A stretch of DNA of 64,000 nt from assembly GCF_000342005.1 (NCBI RefSeq), contig NZ_AOHO01000064.1, forward strand, positions 1-64,000. Reading direction: 5' to 3'. Below the pieces are notes generated by a model, which ran no database searches, was not told the DNA's origin, and was given only the letters and a program-made list of their open reading frames with translations. The position numbers and the translations under genes were made by a program. How positions within the stretch are numbered: position 1 is the first letter of the stretch; each line of letters opens with the position of its first letter. Positions 46,287-54,862 of the stretch are shown here, piece after piece. This DNA is from Amycolatopsis decaplanina DSM 44594. GTDB lineage: Bacteria > Actinomycetota > Actinomycetes > Mycobacteriales > Pseudonocardiaceae.

Positions 46287-47255
46287 ATGCTCACCAGGGA
46301 CGAAGCCGTGACGATGATCGAGAACACGGTTGACGCGGCCACTCTGTTCGCCCGCCACCGCTACCGCGAACTGGCGGCGATGCTCCACCCCGACCGCAAC
46401 CCCGGCGACGCGCGGGCCCACCGCGCCGCCGCCACTCTCAACCGCCTCCACGATGACTGGAAGCGCGCCCGGCGCCAGACGGTGACGACGGCGACGTCGG
46501 CGTACACCCTCACCGCGCCGCACGCGGTGGGCAGTGTCGCGACGACCTACCGGACCACCGGCCCGCACCTGGTCAAACTCGTCCGCGATCCGGCGCTCAA
46601 CCCGCTGATCCACGCCGAGTGGGCGGCGTTGCGCATGCTCGACGGCTTCACCGAACGGCATCGGTGGCTGCGCCCCTACTACCCGCGGCTGCTCGACACC
46701 TCGGGTCCGGTGGCACGGGGCGACCGCGCGTTCAGCGTCCTCGATCCGCTCATCGACGGCTTCGTCACCCTCGCCGACATCGGGAAGGCCTTCCCCCGCG
46801 GCCTCGACGGCCGCGACTACGCCTGGATGCACCGTCGCCTGCTGCGTGCCGTGGCGGGCGCGCACCACGCGGGTGTCGTCCACGGCCATCTCACCGCGGA
46901 CAACGTGCTCGTCCACCCCGGACAGCACGGCATCGTCCTGGCCGGCTGGTCCTTCGCCGTCGAAGACGGTGCGCTCCCCTTGGCGGCGGACAACTCCATC
47001 CGATACCCGCCGGAAGTCCACAAAGGACTACCGGTCACCGCGGCCACCGACGTCCACATGCTCCACAGCATGATGCTGGAACTGCTGGCACCAGGCGAAA
47101 CCCGCCAACGCGAGTTCGCCAAGTGGTGCACCCAGGAGATCCCGGCACAGCGACCCGAGGCCGCCGGCCTGCTCGACGAGTACGACGCACTGCTCGACGA
47201 CCTGTACGGCCCCCGCACCTTCCGCCCCTTCACCATCCCCGAGACAGGAGCCTGA
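46287..47255 (+). CDS. J-domain protein fused to a kinase-like (pseudokinase) domain
   Basis: The 322-residue protein begins with a J-like helical hairpin carrying the HPD motif (H34-P35-D36 in MLHPDRNPGD), the part of DnaJ that stimulates Hsp70. From about residue 72 it has a protein-kinase-like fold: a lysine in LVKLVRD, an alphaC-like IHAEWAALRML and a catalytic-loop remnant HGHLTADNVL where HRDLKPxN is expected. The catalytic Asp is a His and no DFG is seen (LAGWSFA), so kinase activity is doubtful. First gene of a four-gene coupled operon with vWA, PurA-like and Nudix proteins; an adaptor linking Hsp70 to a vWA protein is one idea. Confidence 0.85.
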   Translation: MLTRDEAVTMIENTVDAATLFARHRYRELAAMLHPDRNPGDARAHRAAATLNRLHDDWKRARRQTVTTATSAYTLTAPHAVGSVATTYRTTGPHLVKLVRDPALNPLIHAEWAALRMLDGFTERHRWLRPYYPRLLDTSGPVARGDRAFSVLDPLIDGFVTLADIGKAFPRGLDGRDYAWMHRRLLRAVAGAHHAGVVHGHLTADNVLVHPGQHGIVLAGWSFAVEDGALPLAADNSIRYPPEVHKGLPVTAATDVHMLHSMMLELLAPGETRQREFAKWCTQEIPAQRPEAAGLLDEYDALLDDLYGPRTFRPFTIPETGA

Positions 47256-47257
47256 CC

Positions 47258-48235
47258 ATGGGACACGGACACTGGGACGACAACGCCTACGCCGCCGCGA
47301 AGACCTTCCGCGCGGCAAAGGGCGAGGACGATTTCGGCTACACCGCCGATCTCCGCTCCAAGCCCGCGAGAGACTGGAAGGTCGCGCCCGCGCTCGATCC
47401 GCTGAACGCCGTGCGGGAATGCCGGGATTCGGCCGACCACACCGATTCGACGCCGATCGCGGTGCTGTTCGACGTCACCGGCTCGATGCGCCGGGTGCCG
47501 CGGGTCATGCAGGGAAAGCTCGGGAAACTGCACGGCCTGCTGAAGCGCCGGGGTTACCTGGCCGACCCGCAGGTCCTGTTCGGCGCGATCGGCGACGCCG
47601 ACAGCGACCGGGTCCCGTTGCAGATCGGGCAGTTCGAATCGGACAACCGGATGGACGAGCAGCTGCGCACGATCTTCCTCGAAGGCGGTGGCGGCGGGCA
47701 GAAGAGCGAGTCCTACGAACTGGCCGCCTACTTCATGGCCCGGCACGTCGTCACCGACGCATGGCAGAACCGCGGCCGCAAGGGCTATCTGTTCATCATC
47801 GGAGACGAGCTGAACAAGCCCGCGCTGGAGGCTCGCCACATCCGCCGCGTGATCGGGGACGACGTGCGGGAGGACATCGACCCGGCCTCGGTGTACCGGG
47901 AGCTGGCCCGCAAGTGGCACGTTTACTTCGTGCTGCCGAACCAGTCGTCGTACTACAACGATCTGGAGATCGGCGAGCACTGGAGCGGTCTGCTCGGGCA
48001 GAACTTCCTCAAGCTCGACGATCCCGGCGCGGTGTGCGAACTGATCGCGGCCACCATCGGGCTGGAGGAACGGGTCGTGGACGTCGACCGGGCACTCGCC
48101 GATCTCGCGGACGTCGGCTCGGTCGCCGAGAGCGCGGCGGTCGGCAAGGCGCTGGCCAAGCTGGGCACCAGGTCGGTCGTCACCACCTCGGCGGTGCCGG
48201 AACCGGACGGACCGAGCGATGTGGTGCTGCGATGA
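47258..48235 (+). CDS. vWA-domain protein of the J-domain operon
   Basis: The 325-residue protein has no signal peptide or membrane segment. A vWA-like domain begins near residue 66 with a MIDAS variant DVTGSM (D-x-T-G-S), followed by LFGAIGDADSD and FIIGDELNKP. Cytoplasmic vWA proteins of this kind (for example TerY-like) work with kinases and phosphatases in stress or conflict systems. The ATG lies two bases after the J-kinase stop, within reach of ACAGGAG, and the stop overlaps the PurA-like gene (ATGA). Confidence 0.85.
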   Translation: MGHGHWDDNAYAAAKTFRAAKGEDDFGYTADLRSKPARDWKVAPALDPLNAVRECRDSADHTDSTPIAVLFDVTGSMRRVPRVMQGKLGKLHGLLKRRGYLADPQVLFGAIGDADSDRVPLQIGQFESDNRMDEQLRTIFLEGGGGGQKSESYELAAYFMARHVVTDAWQNRGRKGYLFIIGDELNKPALEARHIRRVIGDDVREDIDPASVYRELARKWHVYFVLPNQSSYYNDLEIGEHWSGLLGQNFLKLDDPGAVCELIAATIGLEERVVDVDRALADLADVGSVAESAAVGKALAKLGTRSVVTTSAVPEPDGPSDVVLR

Positions 48236-49425
48236 GTCTCCTGGACGGACACGTGGTGGTGGTCGGGCTCGGCTTCGGTGACGAAGGCAAGGGCGCCGTG
48301 GTCGACGCGCTCTCCGCCGCCCGGCCCACCACCGCCGTGGTCCGCTTCAACGGGGGTGCGCAGGCCGCGCACAACGTCGTCGTGGACGGACGGCACCACA
48401 CCTTCAGTCAGTTCGGGGCGGGCACGTTCGCCGGCGTGCCCACCCATCTGTCGCGGTTCGTGCTGGTGGAGCCGTTCGCGCTGGCCGCGGAAGCGCGACG
48501 GCTCGAAGCGGCCGGCGTCCGGAATCCGCTCTCGCTGCTGAGCGTGGACGGCCGGGCCCTGCTCACGACCCCGTTCCACATCCACGCGAACCGGGCCAGG
48601 GAGGAGGCCCGGGGCGCGAACCGGCACGGCTCGTGCGGGAAGGGCATCGGCGAGACCGTCTGGTACTCGCTGCTGACCGGGGCCGTGCCGGGTGACGTGG
48701 TGGAAAGCCAGGAAGTGATCGGGACCCCGGGGGAAGCGCCCACGGTCGCCGACTGCGCCCGGCCGTCGGCGTTGCGGCGCAAGCTGGACGCGCTCGCGAG
48801 GTTCTACGCCCCGCTCGCCACGCCATCGCACAGTGTGGACGAACTGGTGGCGCTGTACCGCGATTTCGCGGGCGCGGTGCGGATCACCGACGGGGGCGAA
48901 ACGGGACGGCTGGCGGATTCCGGGCGACTGGTGTTCGAGGGAGCGCAGGGGGTTCTCCTCGACCAGCACCACGGATTCCACCCGCATACGACCTGGTCCA
49001 CCACCACGCCGCACAACGCCCGCGCGCTGCTGGGCGGGCGCCCGCACGCCGTCGTGGGTGTCACGCGGACGTACCTCACCCGGCACGGCGCGGGGCCACT
49101 TCCGACCGAATCCGCCTCCGTGCTCGCCCGCTTTCCGGAGGCGCACAACGAAACCGGCGAGTTCCAGGGCGCGTGGCGGGCGGGCCATCTCGACGCGGCC
49201 CTGCTGGATTACGCGATCGCGGCCTGCGACGGCGTGGACGCGCTCGCGGTGACCCATCTCGACGCGACAGGTCTGCGGGTCGTACCCGGGGACGGTTCCC
49301 CCGCCGTCGACCTGCCGGATCCACTGGCGTGGTTCGGCGCGCGGCTGCCGGTGGCCGTCGCCGGGTACGGCCCGGACAGGGCCGGTTACCGGGTCGCGGA
49401 GGCAAGGTCGACAATCAACGCGTGA
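48232..49425 (+). CDS. Divergent adenylosuccinate synthetase-like enzyme
   Basis: The 397-residue protein is homologous to PurA, which joins IMP and aspartate using GTP. Retained are GFGDEGKG (D17 and K20, for WGDEGKG), the catalytic His in QAAHN (H47), GSCGKGIGE (for the IMP loop), FEGAQGVLLD and TRTYLTRHGAGPLPTE. Lost is the aspartate-binding loop TGRxRRxGWxD, which reads TGEFQGAWRAGHLD. It is shorter than the usual 430 residues. A different amino donor or nucleotide is likely, as in phage PurZ. It is translationally coupled on both sides, so it is not the housekeeping purA. Confidence 0.85.
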   Translation: MSLLDGHVVVVGLGFGDEGKGAVVDALSAARPTTAVVRFNGGAQAAHNVVVDGRHHTFSQFGAGTFAGVPTHLSRFVLVEPFALAAEARRLEAAGVRNPLSLLSVDGRALLTTPFHIHANRAREEARGANRHGSCGKGIGETVWYSLLTGAVPGDVVESQEVIGTPGEAPTVADCARPSALRRKLDALARFYAPLATPSHSVDELVALYRDFAGAVRITDGGETGRLADSGRLVFEGAQGVLLDQHHGFHPHTTWSTTTPHNARALLGGRPHAVVGVTRTYLTRHGAGPLPTESASVLARFPEAHNETGEFQGAWRAGHLDAALLDYAIAACDGVDALAVTHLDATGLRVVPGDGSPAVDLPDPLAWFGARLPVAVAGYGPDRAGYRVAEARSTINA

Positions 49426-50054
49426 TCGAGTCGACGCCGGTGTCCGTTGACGTGCTCGTGGTGCGGTTCGCCCCCGGCACCCGGAACGTGCTGCTGGGAA
49501 TCGCGCCGCGGGCGGCCGAGCCTTTCCAGGGAGAACTCGCCCTGCCCGGGGTGCTGCTCGGGCTCGGGGAACGGCTGCGGGAGGCGGCCCTCCGGGCGGT
49601 GGTCGGCAAACTCGGCCTGCCGCCCGACGCGCTCTCGGCGACGGGACAGCTCGCCACTTTCGACGAGCCGAACCGTGATCCCCGCGGTCCCACCCTCTCC
49701 ATCGCCTTGTGGGCCACCGTGAATCCCGCGCTCGACGAGCCGGGGAACGTGGTGTGGGCTCCGCTGGACGCGGTCCCGCCGCTGGCGTTCGACCACGACC
49801 GGATCGTGGCGGACTGCCGTCCGCTGCTGGCCGAACGGCTGTGGCGGGACGTCGCCTTCACCGCCGGGCTGCTGGGGCCGATCTTCACGACGGCGCAGGC
49901 ACTGGACGCCACCGAAGCGCTGACCGGGGACCGCCCCTATCCGGCCAACCTCGGCCGGACCATGGAGCGGGTCCCCGGATTGCGGCGCACCACCGAACAC
50001 GCGGCCGCCCTCCCCAAGGGAGGACGGCCGCCGTCGTTGTGGCGCTGGGAGTGA
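49422..50054 (+). CDS. NrtR-like Nudix/winged-helix protein with inactive Nudix box
   Basis: The 210-residue protein has a Nudix-fold N-terminal domain whose box reads GERLREAALRAVVGKLGL: the REXXEE catalytic glutamates are replaced (RAVVGK). The C-terminal part (IFTTAQALDATEALTGDRPY, then GRPPSLWRW) resembles the winged helix of NrtR-type regulators, which sense ADP-ribose or related nucleotides and control NAD metabolism. It therefore looks like a nucleotide sensor or repressor and not a hydrolase. GTG 49422 overlaps the PurA-like stop (GTGA). Last gene of the operon; convergent with the carboxypeptidase, five bases apart. Confidence 0.75.
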   Translation: MIESTPVSVDVLVVRFAPGTRNVLLGIAPRAAEPFQGELALPGVLLGLGERLREAALRAVVGKLGLPPDALSATGQLATFDEPNRDPRGPTLSIALWATVNPALDEPGNVVWAPLDAVPPLAFDHDRIVADCRPLLAERLWRDVAFTAGLLGPIFTTAQALDATEALTGDRPYPANLGRTMERVPGLRRTTEHAAALPKGGRPPSLWRWE

Positions 50055-50059
50055 CGAGG

Positions 50060-50818
50060 TCAGATCCCGCAGGAGGAAGCCGACCAGAACCGGGTGTCCC
50101 GGTGCGCCACGTGCGTGTGATCGTTGTGGCCGGGGTAGCCCGGCCCGAGGATCTCACTGAACCCGTGGTTACGGGCCTGCTGCGCCAGACCGCAGAAGCC
50201 CTGCGAGCCCGCCCCGAGGTCGACGGCGTCCCCGTAGAGATGCCTGCTGTTGGTCGCTCCGCCGACCGCGTTGTTGCAGGCGACGCTGCGGAAGCCGCCG
50301 TTTACGTCGATCGGCCGGTCGCCCATGGCGTGCCGCATCGCCTGCAGCTTCCACATCGAGACCAGCGCGTTGGCCCTCGCCGTCGCGGGTGAGACGTTGC
50401 CGCCCGACCAGTCGGAGTTGCACCGGTTCAGCTCCGCGTAGGTGAAGTTGACCGGCGTGCAGTCGTCGTCCTGCAACGCGTAGATCTTCGCGAACGTGGC
50501 CGATCCGGCGATGCCGTCCGCGCCCAGCCCGTACGCCTGCTGGAAGCGGGTGACCGCGGCCTTGGTGCCCGCGCCGAACTGGCCGTCGATGGCGAGCACA
50601 CCACCGTAGCCGGGGTAACCGGCGACGCGGATCTGCAGTTGCCGGACGTCCTCACCGGACGCGCCCTGGGACAGCGTGCGTCCCCAGGAGTAACAGGCGT
50701 CGGCGACGAACACCTCGCCCGCCGTCACCGGGCCTGGATCGGCGGCGGCCGGGGCGGCCACCGCGGTACCGAGCCCGGCCACCAGGGCGAGCATCGGCAG
50801 GAGGAAACGAATGCGCAT
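50060..50818 (-). CDS. Secreted zinc DD-carboxypeptidase with peptidoglycan-binding domain (M15)
   Basis: The 252-residue protein has a signal peptide (MRIRFLLPMLALVAGLGTAV, cleavage near AAAD), a peptidoglycan-binding domain (DVRQLQIRVAGYPGYGG, FGAGTKAAVTRFQ) and an M15 metallopeptidase domain with HLYGDAVD and HTHVAH as zinc ligands. It resembles the Streptomyces albus G D-Ala-D-Ala carboxypeptidase. ATG 50818 is preferred to the longer start at 50875 because it gives a clean signal peptide and has AAAGGTG upstream. Confidence 0.92.
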   Translation of the reverse strand: MRIRFLLPMLALVAGLGTAVAAPAAADPGPVTAGEVFVADACYSWGRTLSQGASGEDVRQLQIRVAGYPGYGGVLAIDGQFGAGTKAAVTRFQQAYGLGADGIAGSATFAKIYALQDDDCTPVNFTYAELNRCNSDWSGGNVSPATARANALVSMWKLQAMRHAMGDRPIDVNGGFRSVACNNAVGGATNSRHLYGDAVDLGAGSQGFCGLAQQARNHGFSEILGPGYPGHNDHTHVAHRDTRFWSASSCGI

Positions 50819-50950
50819 GACAGAACACCTTTCAAGGCAGGGAAGGTGAGACCCGTGACCCCCACGGGTTGTCAACGATTCACTGCCCAGGATGCTAACG
50901 CGGTTCCGGGTACCGCGCTGTGGGTCGTTCGACCCACACGCCCAACCCGG

Positions 50951-51058
50951 AACTCGCGTGCTTGGAGACGTGACTCGCGTGCTTGGAGGCGGAACACACC
51001 GACTGGGCGAGTTCCGTGTTCAAGCACGCGAGTTCCGGCTCCGAGCACGCGAGTTCGG
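50951..51058. repeat. Two direct and two inverted copies of ACTCGCGTGCTTGGA
   Basis: ACTCGCGTGCTTGGA occurs at 50952-50966 and 50973-50987, and its complement, exact or nearly so, at about 51020-51036 (TCAAGCACGCGAGTTCC) and 51041-51058 (CCGAGCACGCGAGTTCGG). The block lies between the 5' end of the carboxypeptidase gene and the 3' end of the acyl-CoA ligase gene. The copies can pair in several ways. Confidence 0.8.
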
Positions 51059-51075
51059 AGTTCGAGACCGGGCCG

Positions 51076-52779
51076 TCAGCCTTTCAGCTGCGGGAAGTCC
51101 TCCTCGCGGAACTCCCCCGCCGGCCGCCCATCGGCCTCGTTCTCGCGTCCGCGCAGTTCGACGCGCCGGATCTTGCCGGAGATCGTCTTCGGCAGTTCGG
51201 CGAACTCCAGCCGCCGGATTCGCTTGTACGGGGCCAAATGTTCCCGGCAGAAGGCCAGGATGGACACCGCGGTGCCGGCCGTCGGCTCGTGCCCGTTCGC
51301 GAGGACGACGTACGCCTTCGGCACCGCGAGCCGGATCGGGTCGGGCGCGGGGACGACGGCCGCTTCGGCGACCGCTTCGTGTTCCAGCAGGACACTTTCC
51401 AGTTCGAACGGCGAGATCCGGTAGTCCGACGCCTTGAAGACGTCGTCCGTGCGGCCCACGTAGGTGATGTAGCCGCGTTCGTCGATCGAACCGACGTCCC
51501 CGGTGTGGTAGTAGCCGTTCGCGAAGGCCGCGGCGGAGCGCTCCTCGTCGTCCGCGTACCCGGCCATCAGCCCGACCGGCCGCTTGTCGAGGTCGAGGCA
51601 GATTTCGCCCTCCTGCGCACATTCGCCGGTGACGGGGTCCACGAGCGCCACGGTGAATCCGGGCAGCGGGCGGCCCATCGACCCGGGCACGACGTCCTGT
51701 CCAGGAGTGTTGGCGATCTGGACGCTGCTCTCCGTCTGCCCGAAACCGTCGCGAATCGTGACGCCCCAAGCCTTTTCGACCTGGTCGATCACTTCGGGAT
51801 TGAGCGGTTCGCCCGCGCCGACCACCTTGCGCGGCGGCTTCTTCAGCACGGTCAGATCCGCTTGGATGAGCATCCGCCACACCGTCGGCGGGGCACAGAA
51901 ACTGGTGATGCCGCATCGTTCCATCTGCGCCATCAGGGAAACCGCGTCGAAACGCGCGTAGTTGTAAAGGAATACCGTCGCCTCGGCATTCCACGGCGCG
52001 AAAACGTTGCTCCACGCGTGTTTCGCCCAGCCCGGCGACGAGATGTTGAGGTGGACGTCGCCCGGCTCGAGACCGATCCAGTACATTGTGGACAGATGGC
52101 CGACCGGGTACGAGACCTGCGTGTGCTGCACCAGTTTCGGCTTCGCGGTGGTCCCCGAGGTGAAGTACAGCAGGAGCGGGTCGTCCGCCGCCGTCGGGCC
52201 GTCTGGCGTGAAAGTGTCCGCTTCCGCGTAGGCGTCCACGAAGGACCGCCAGCCCTCGACCGGTTCCCCCACGGCGATGCGGGTGTAGTCGCCGTCGACG
52301 TTCTCGAACTTGTGCGCGTCGACGGAACGGATCACCACGTGTTTCGCCGCGCCCCGCTCGACCCGGTCGGTGAGGTCCGCCGGGCCGAGCAGGGTCGAGG
52401 CCGGGATGATGACGGCGCCCAGTTTGATCGCGGCGAGGATCGTCTGCCACAGCTCGCCCTGGTTGCCCAGCATCAGGATCAGCCGGTCGCCCCTGGCCAC
52501 GCCGAGCGAGCGCAGCCAGTTCGCGACCTGGTCGGACCGCCGCGCCATCTCCGGATAGGTCCAGCGGTTCTCGATACCGTCCTCTTCGACGATCCACAGC
52601 GCGTACCGGTCCTGGTTGGCCGGATCGGCCGCGACGACGTCGAACCAGTCCAGCGCCCAGTTGAACTCCGCGGGCCGGGGCCAGGTGAAGTCCCGATAGG
52701 CGGTTTCGTAGTCCTCGCGATGGGCTTGCAGATAGTCCCGTGCCTCGCGGAACGTGCGGTATGCCTCCGAAGCGCTCAC
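51076..52779 (-). CDS. AMP-forming acyl-CoA synthetase
   Basis: The 567-residue ANL-family enzyme activates a carboxylic acid to acyl-AMP and then acyl-CoA. The P-loop-like YFTSGTTAKPKLVQHT (about 205-220), the motif DGFGQTES, YHTGDVGSIDERGYI and the C-terminal catalytic lysine in PKTISGKIRRVEL are intact. The medium-chain acyl-CoA/acetyl-CoA-like layout does not settle the substrate. GTG 52779 has AGGAGG upstream. A dienoyl-CoA isomerase-like gene lies just upstream, suggesting fatty-acid or aromatic-acid breakdown. Confidence 0.93.
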   Translation of the reverse strand: MSASEAYRTFREARDYLQAHREDYETAYRDFTWPRPAEFNWALDWFDVVAADPANQDRYALWIVEEDGIENRWTYPEMARRSDQVANWLRSLGVARGDRLILMLGNQGELWQTILAAIKLGAVIIPASTLLGPADLTDRVERGAAKHVVIRSVDAHKFENVDGDYTRIAVGEPVEGWRSFVDAYAEADTFTPDGPTAADDPLLLYFTSGTTAKPKLVQHTQVSYPVGHLSTMYWIGLEPGDVHLNISSPGWAKHAWSNVFAPWNAEATVFLYNYARFDAVSLMAQMERCGITSFCAPPTVWRMLIQADLTVLKKPPRKVVGAGEPLNPEVIDQVEKAWGVTIRDGFGQTESSVQIANTPGQDVVPGSMGRPLPGFTVALVDPVTGECAQEGEICLDLDKRPVGLMAGYADDEERSAAAFANGYYHTGDVGSIDERGYITYVGRTDDVFKASDYRISPFELESVLLEHEAVAEAAVVPAPDPIRLAVPKAYVVLANGHEPTAGTAVSILAFCREHLAPYKRIRRLEFAELPKTISGKIRRVELRGRENEADGRPAGEFREEDFPQLKG

Positions 52780-52837
52780 GATCGTCCTCCTGGTCCGCCG
52801 GTTGGGCCGCCGGTTCTTTCTACCCTGTTTGAACCCC

Positions 52838-53680
52838 CTATTCCCCCTTGAACTCGGGCGCGCGGCGCTCGAGGAAGGCCTGCACGGCTTCGCCCAGGTC
52901 CTTGCTGGGCAGGAACGCCGCGTTCCAGGCCGAGACGTAGCGCAGGCCTTCCGCGACCTGACGTTCGGTGTTCGCCGAGAGGACGTTCTTGGTGCCCTGC
53001 ACGACCAGCGGCGGGTTCGTGGCGATCTCCCGCGCCAGCTTGCGCGCCTCGGCCAGCAGGGTGTCCTGATCCGCGTAAACGTCGTTGACCAGGCCGATCT
53101 TCTCCGCGCGAGCGGCGTCGACGTCCTTGCCGGTGTAGGCCAGTTCGCGCAGGTGCCCCTCGCCGATGATCGGCGCGAGCCGCTGCAGGCTGCCGAGGTC
53201 GGCCACGATCGCGACCTTGACCTCGCGCACGCTGAACTTCGCGTCGGCGCTCGCCAGGCGGATGTCCGCGGCCGCGATCACGTCGACGCCACCGCCGATG
53301 CACCAGCCGGAAATGGCCGCGATGACCGGTTTGCGGCATTCCGCGACCGAAGACACGCTCGCCTGAAGGGCCCGGACCTCGTCGAGGAACTTCGTCCGCG
53401 GGCCCGCGAGCGCGTCACCGCCGAGCATTTCGCCCCAGCTGGGCATCATCGCGGGCAGGTCGAGCCCATAGGAGAAGTGCTTGCCGCTCCCGGTCAGCAC
53501 GACCGCCCTGACGCGGGAGTCCGCGTCGAGCGCACGGAAGACGATCGGCAGCTCACGCCAGAAATCGGGGCCCATCGCGTTGCCCTTGGACGGACCGAGC
53601 AGCGTCACTTCGGCAACGTGCCCGTCGATCTCCACCTTGAGCGAAACGAGATCGGGAAGACTGTCAGCTGTAGCGGTCAT
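52838..53680 (-). CDS. Crotonase-family protein, probably dienoyl-CoA isomerase
   Basis: The 280-residue protein has the crotonase fold with oxyanion-hole segments HFSYGLDLPAMM and SGWCIGGGVDVIAAADIRLA. The active-site stretch SVREVKVAIVADLGSLQRL matches delta3,5-delta2,4-dienoyl-CoA isomerases, which use a Glu and an Asp here, better than plain enoyl-CoA hydratases. ATG 53680 or 53698 could be the start; neither has a strong ribosome site. 58 bp upstream of the acyl-CoA synthetase gene. Confidence 0.88.
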   Translation of the reverse strand: MTATADSLPDLVSLKVEIDGHVAEVTLLGPSKGNAMGPDFWRELPIVFRALDADSRVRAVVLTGSGKHFSYGLDLPAMMPSWGEMLGGDALAGPRTKFLDEVRALQASVSSVAECRKPVIAAISGWCIGGGVDVIAAADIRLASADAKFSVREVKVAIVADLGSLQRLAPIIGEGHLRELAYTGKDVDAARAEKIGLVNDVYADQDTLLAEARKLAREIATNPPLVVQGTKNVLSANTERQVAEGLRYVSAWNAAFLPSKDLGEAVQAFLERRAPEFKGE

Positions 53681-53809
53681 GAGGTCATCTTGACTCATGT
53701 GATTGACAGGCTGCCAACGGCCACCGTGCCCGGCCGCCCCGGAGATGCTTTCCTGGTACCAGCGAGTGCTACCGGTGAGTACCGACGAGAGACGTAAGGA
53801 CGGTGGGAT

Positions 53810-54697
53810 ATGAGCCCGGCCAGTAGCGCCACCGCGGTCGCCGACGTGCCCGCGCCGCCCCGCGGACGACGACGGGAACGATCCTCCCGGCCGATCGAGC
53901 TGTCGGGATCCTTCACCCATGAGGGTCACCGGCTCGCCTACACCGAGTTCGGCTCCGGCGACCGGGTCGTTGTCCTCACCCACGGCATCATGCTGACGAG
54001 GCGGATGCACGCCCCGCTCGCCCGCAGGCTGGCCCGGGCCGGCTTCCGGGCGGTGACCCTCGACCTGCTCGGCCACGGCGACTCGGACCGGCCCACCGAC
54101 TCGTGGCTGTACTCGATGCCCGCGTTCGCGGAACAGACCGTCGCGCTGCTGGACCACCTGGAGATCGACACCGCCGTCATCGGCGGAACGTCCCTGGGCG
54201 CCAACGTCGCGCTCGAAGTGGGCGTCGCCGCGCCGGAACGCGCGCTGGGCCTGGTCGTCGAGATGCCCGTGCTGGACAACGCGATCGTCGCCGGGCTGAT
54301 CACGTTCGCGCCGCTGCTCATGGCCGCCCGGTTCCTGCCGGTGACCGTGCAAGGGGTGGCGCTCGCGGCGAAACTCGTGCCACAGGGCAACCAATGGGTC
54401 GACGTCGTCACCGACACGCTTTCCCAGCAGCCCGCGCCGATGGCCGCGCTCCTGCACGGTGTGCTCTTCGGCCGCATCGCTCCGCCCAAGTCGATCCGGC
54501 GGAAGATCGAGACCCCGGCGCTGGTCATCGGGCACGAGCGCGACCCGATCCACCCCTTCGGCGACGCGGACACGCTGGCCGCGGACATGCCGGCGGCCGA
54601 GTTCGTGCAGGCCCGCAGCCCGGTGGAGTTGCGCTTCGACCCGAGCCGCCTGACCGAGGCCATCGCCGGCTTCTCCGCGCGCTGCCATGACCGCTGA
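53810..54697 (+). CDS. Alpha/beta hydrolase
   Basis: The 295-residue protein has an unstructured N-terminus rich in Arg and Pro, then an alpha/beta-hydrolase core: LTHGIMLTRRMH, DLLGHGDSDRP and the nucleophile GGTSLGAN (serine near 127). The C-terminal catalytic histidine is not obvious in the expected H-x-P position, so activity is uncertain. ATG 53810 with GGACGGTGGG upstream. Divergent from the crotonase gene. The 165 bp to the siroheme synthase stop contain protein-like sequence without an intact frame. Confidence 0.82.
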   Translation: MSPASSATAVADVPAPPRGRRRERSSRPIELSGSFTHEGHRLAYTEFGSGDRVVVLTHGIMLTRRMHAPLARRLARAGFRAVTLDLLGHGDSDRPTDSWLYSMPAFAEQTVALLDHLEIDTAVIGGTSLGANVALEVGVAAPERALGLVVEMPVLDNAIVAGLITFAPLLMAARFLPVTVQGVALAAKLVPQGNQWVDVVTDTLSQQPAPMAALLHGVLFGRIAPPKSIRRKIETPALVIGHERDPIHPFGDADTLAADMPAAEFVQARSPVELRFDPSRLTEAIAGFSARCHDR

Positions 54698-54862
54698 TCC
54701 GGCCCCGACCCGGGACACGGGTGTGGAGGAGTCGAGGACCGGGCGGCGGCGGACTGGGCCCGCGTCCACCGGCCGGACGACCTCGTGATCGCCCGTGTCC
54801 GGGCGGAGCACCTGGACTCCCGGTGAGGGCGGAACCGACTGGTTGTACGTCTCCAACGGCGG

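Noticed and set aside
46287..47255. Reading the J-domain gene as an ordinary DnaJ chaperone
   Set aside because: It has the HPD motif but no Gly/Phe region, zinc finger or DnaJ C-terminal domain; most of the protein is kinase-like.
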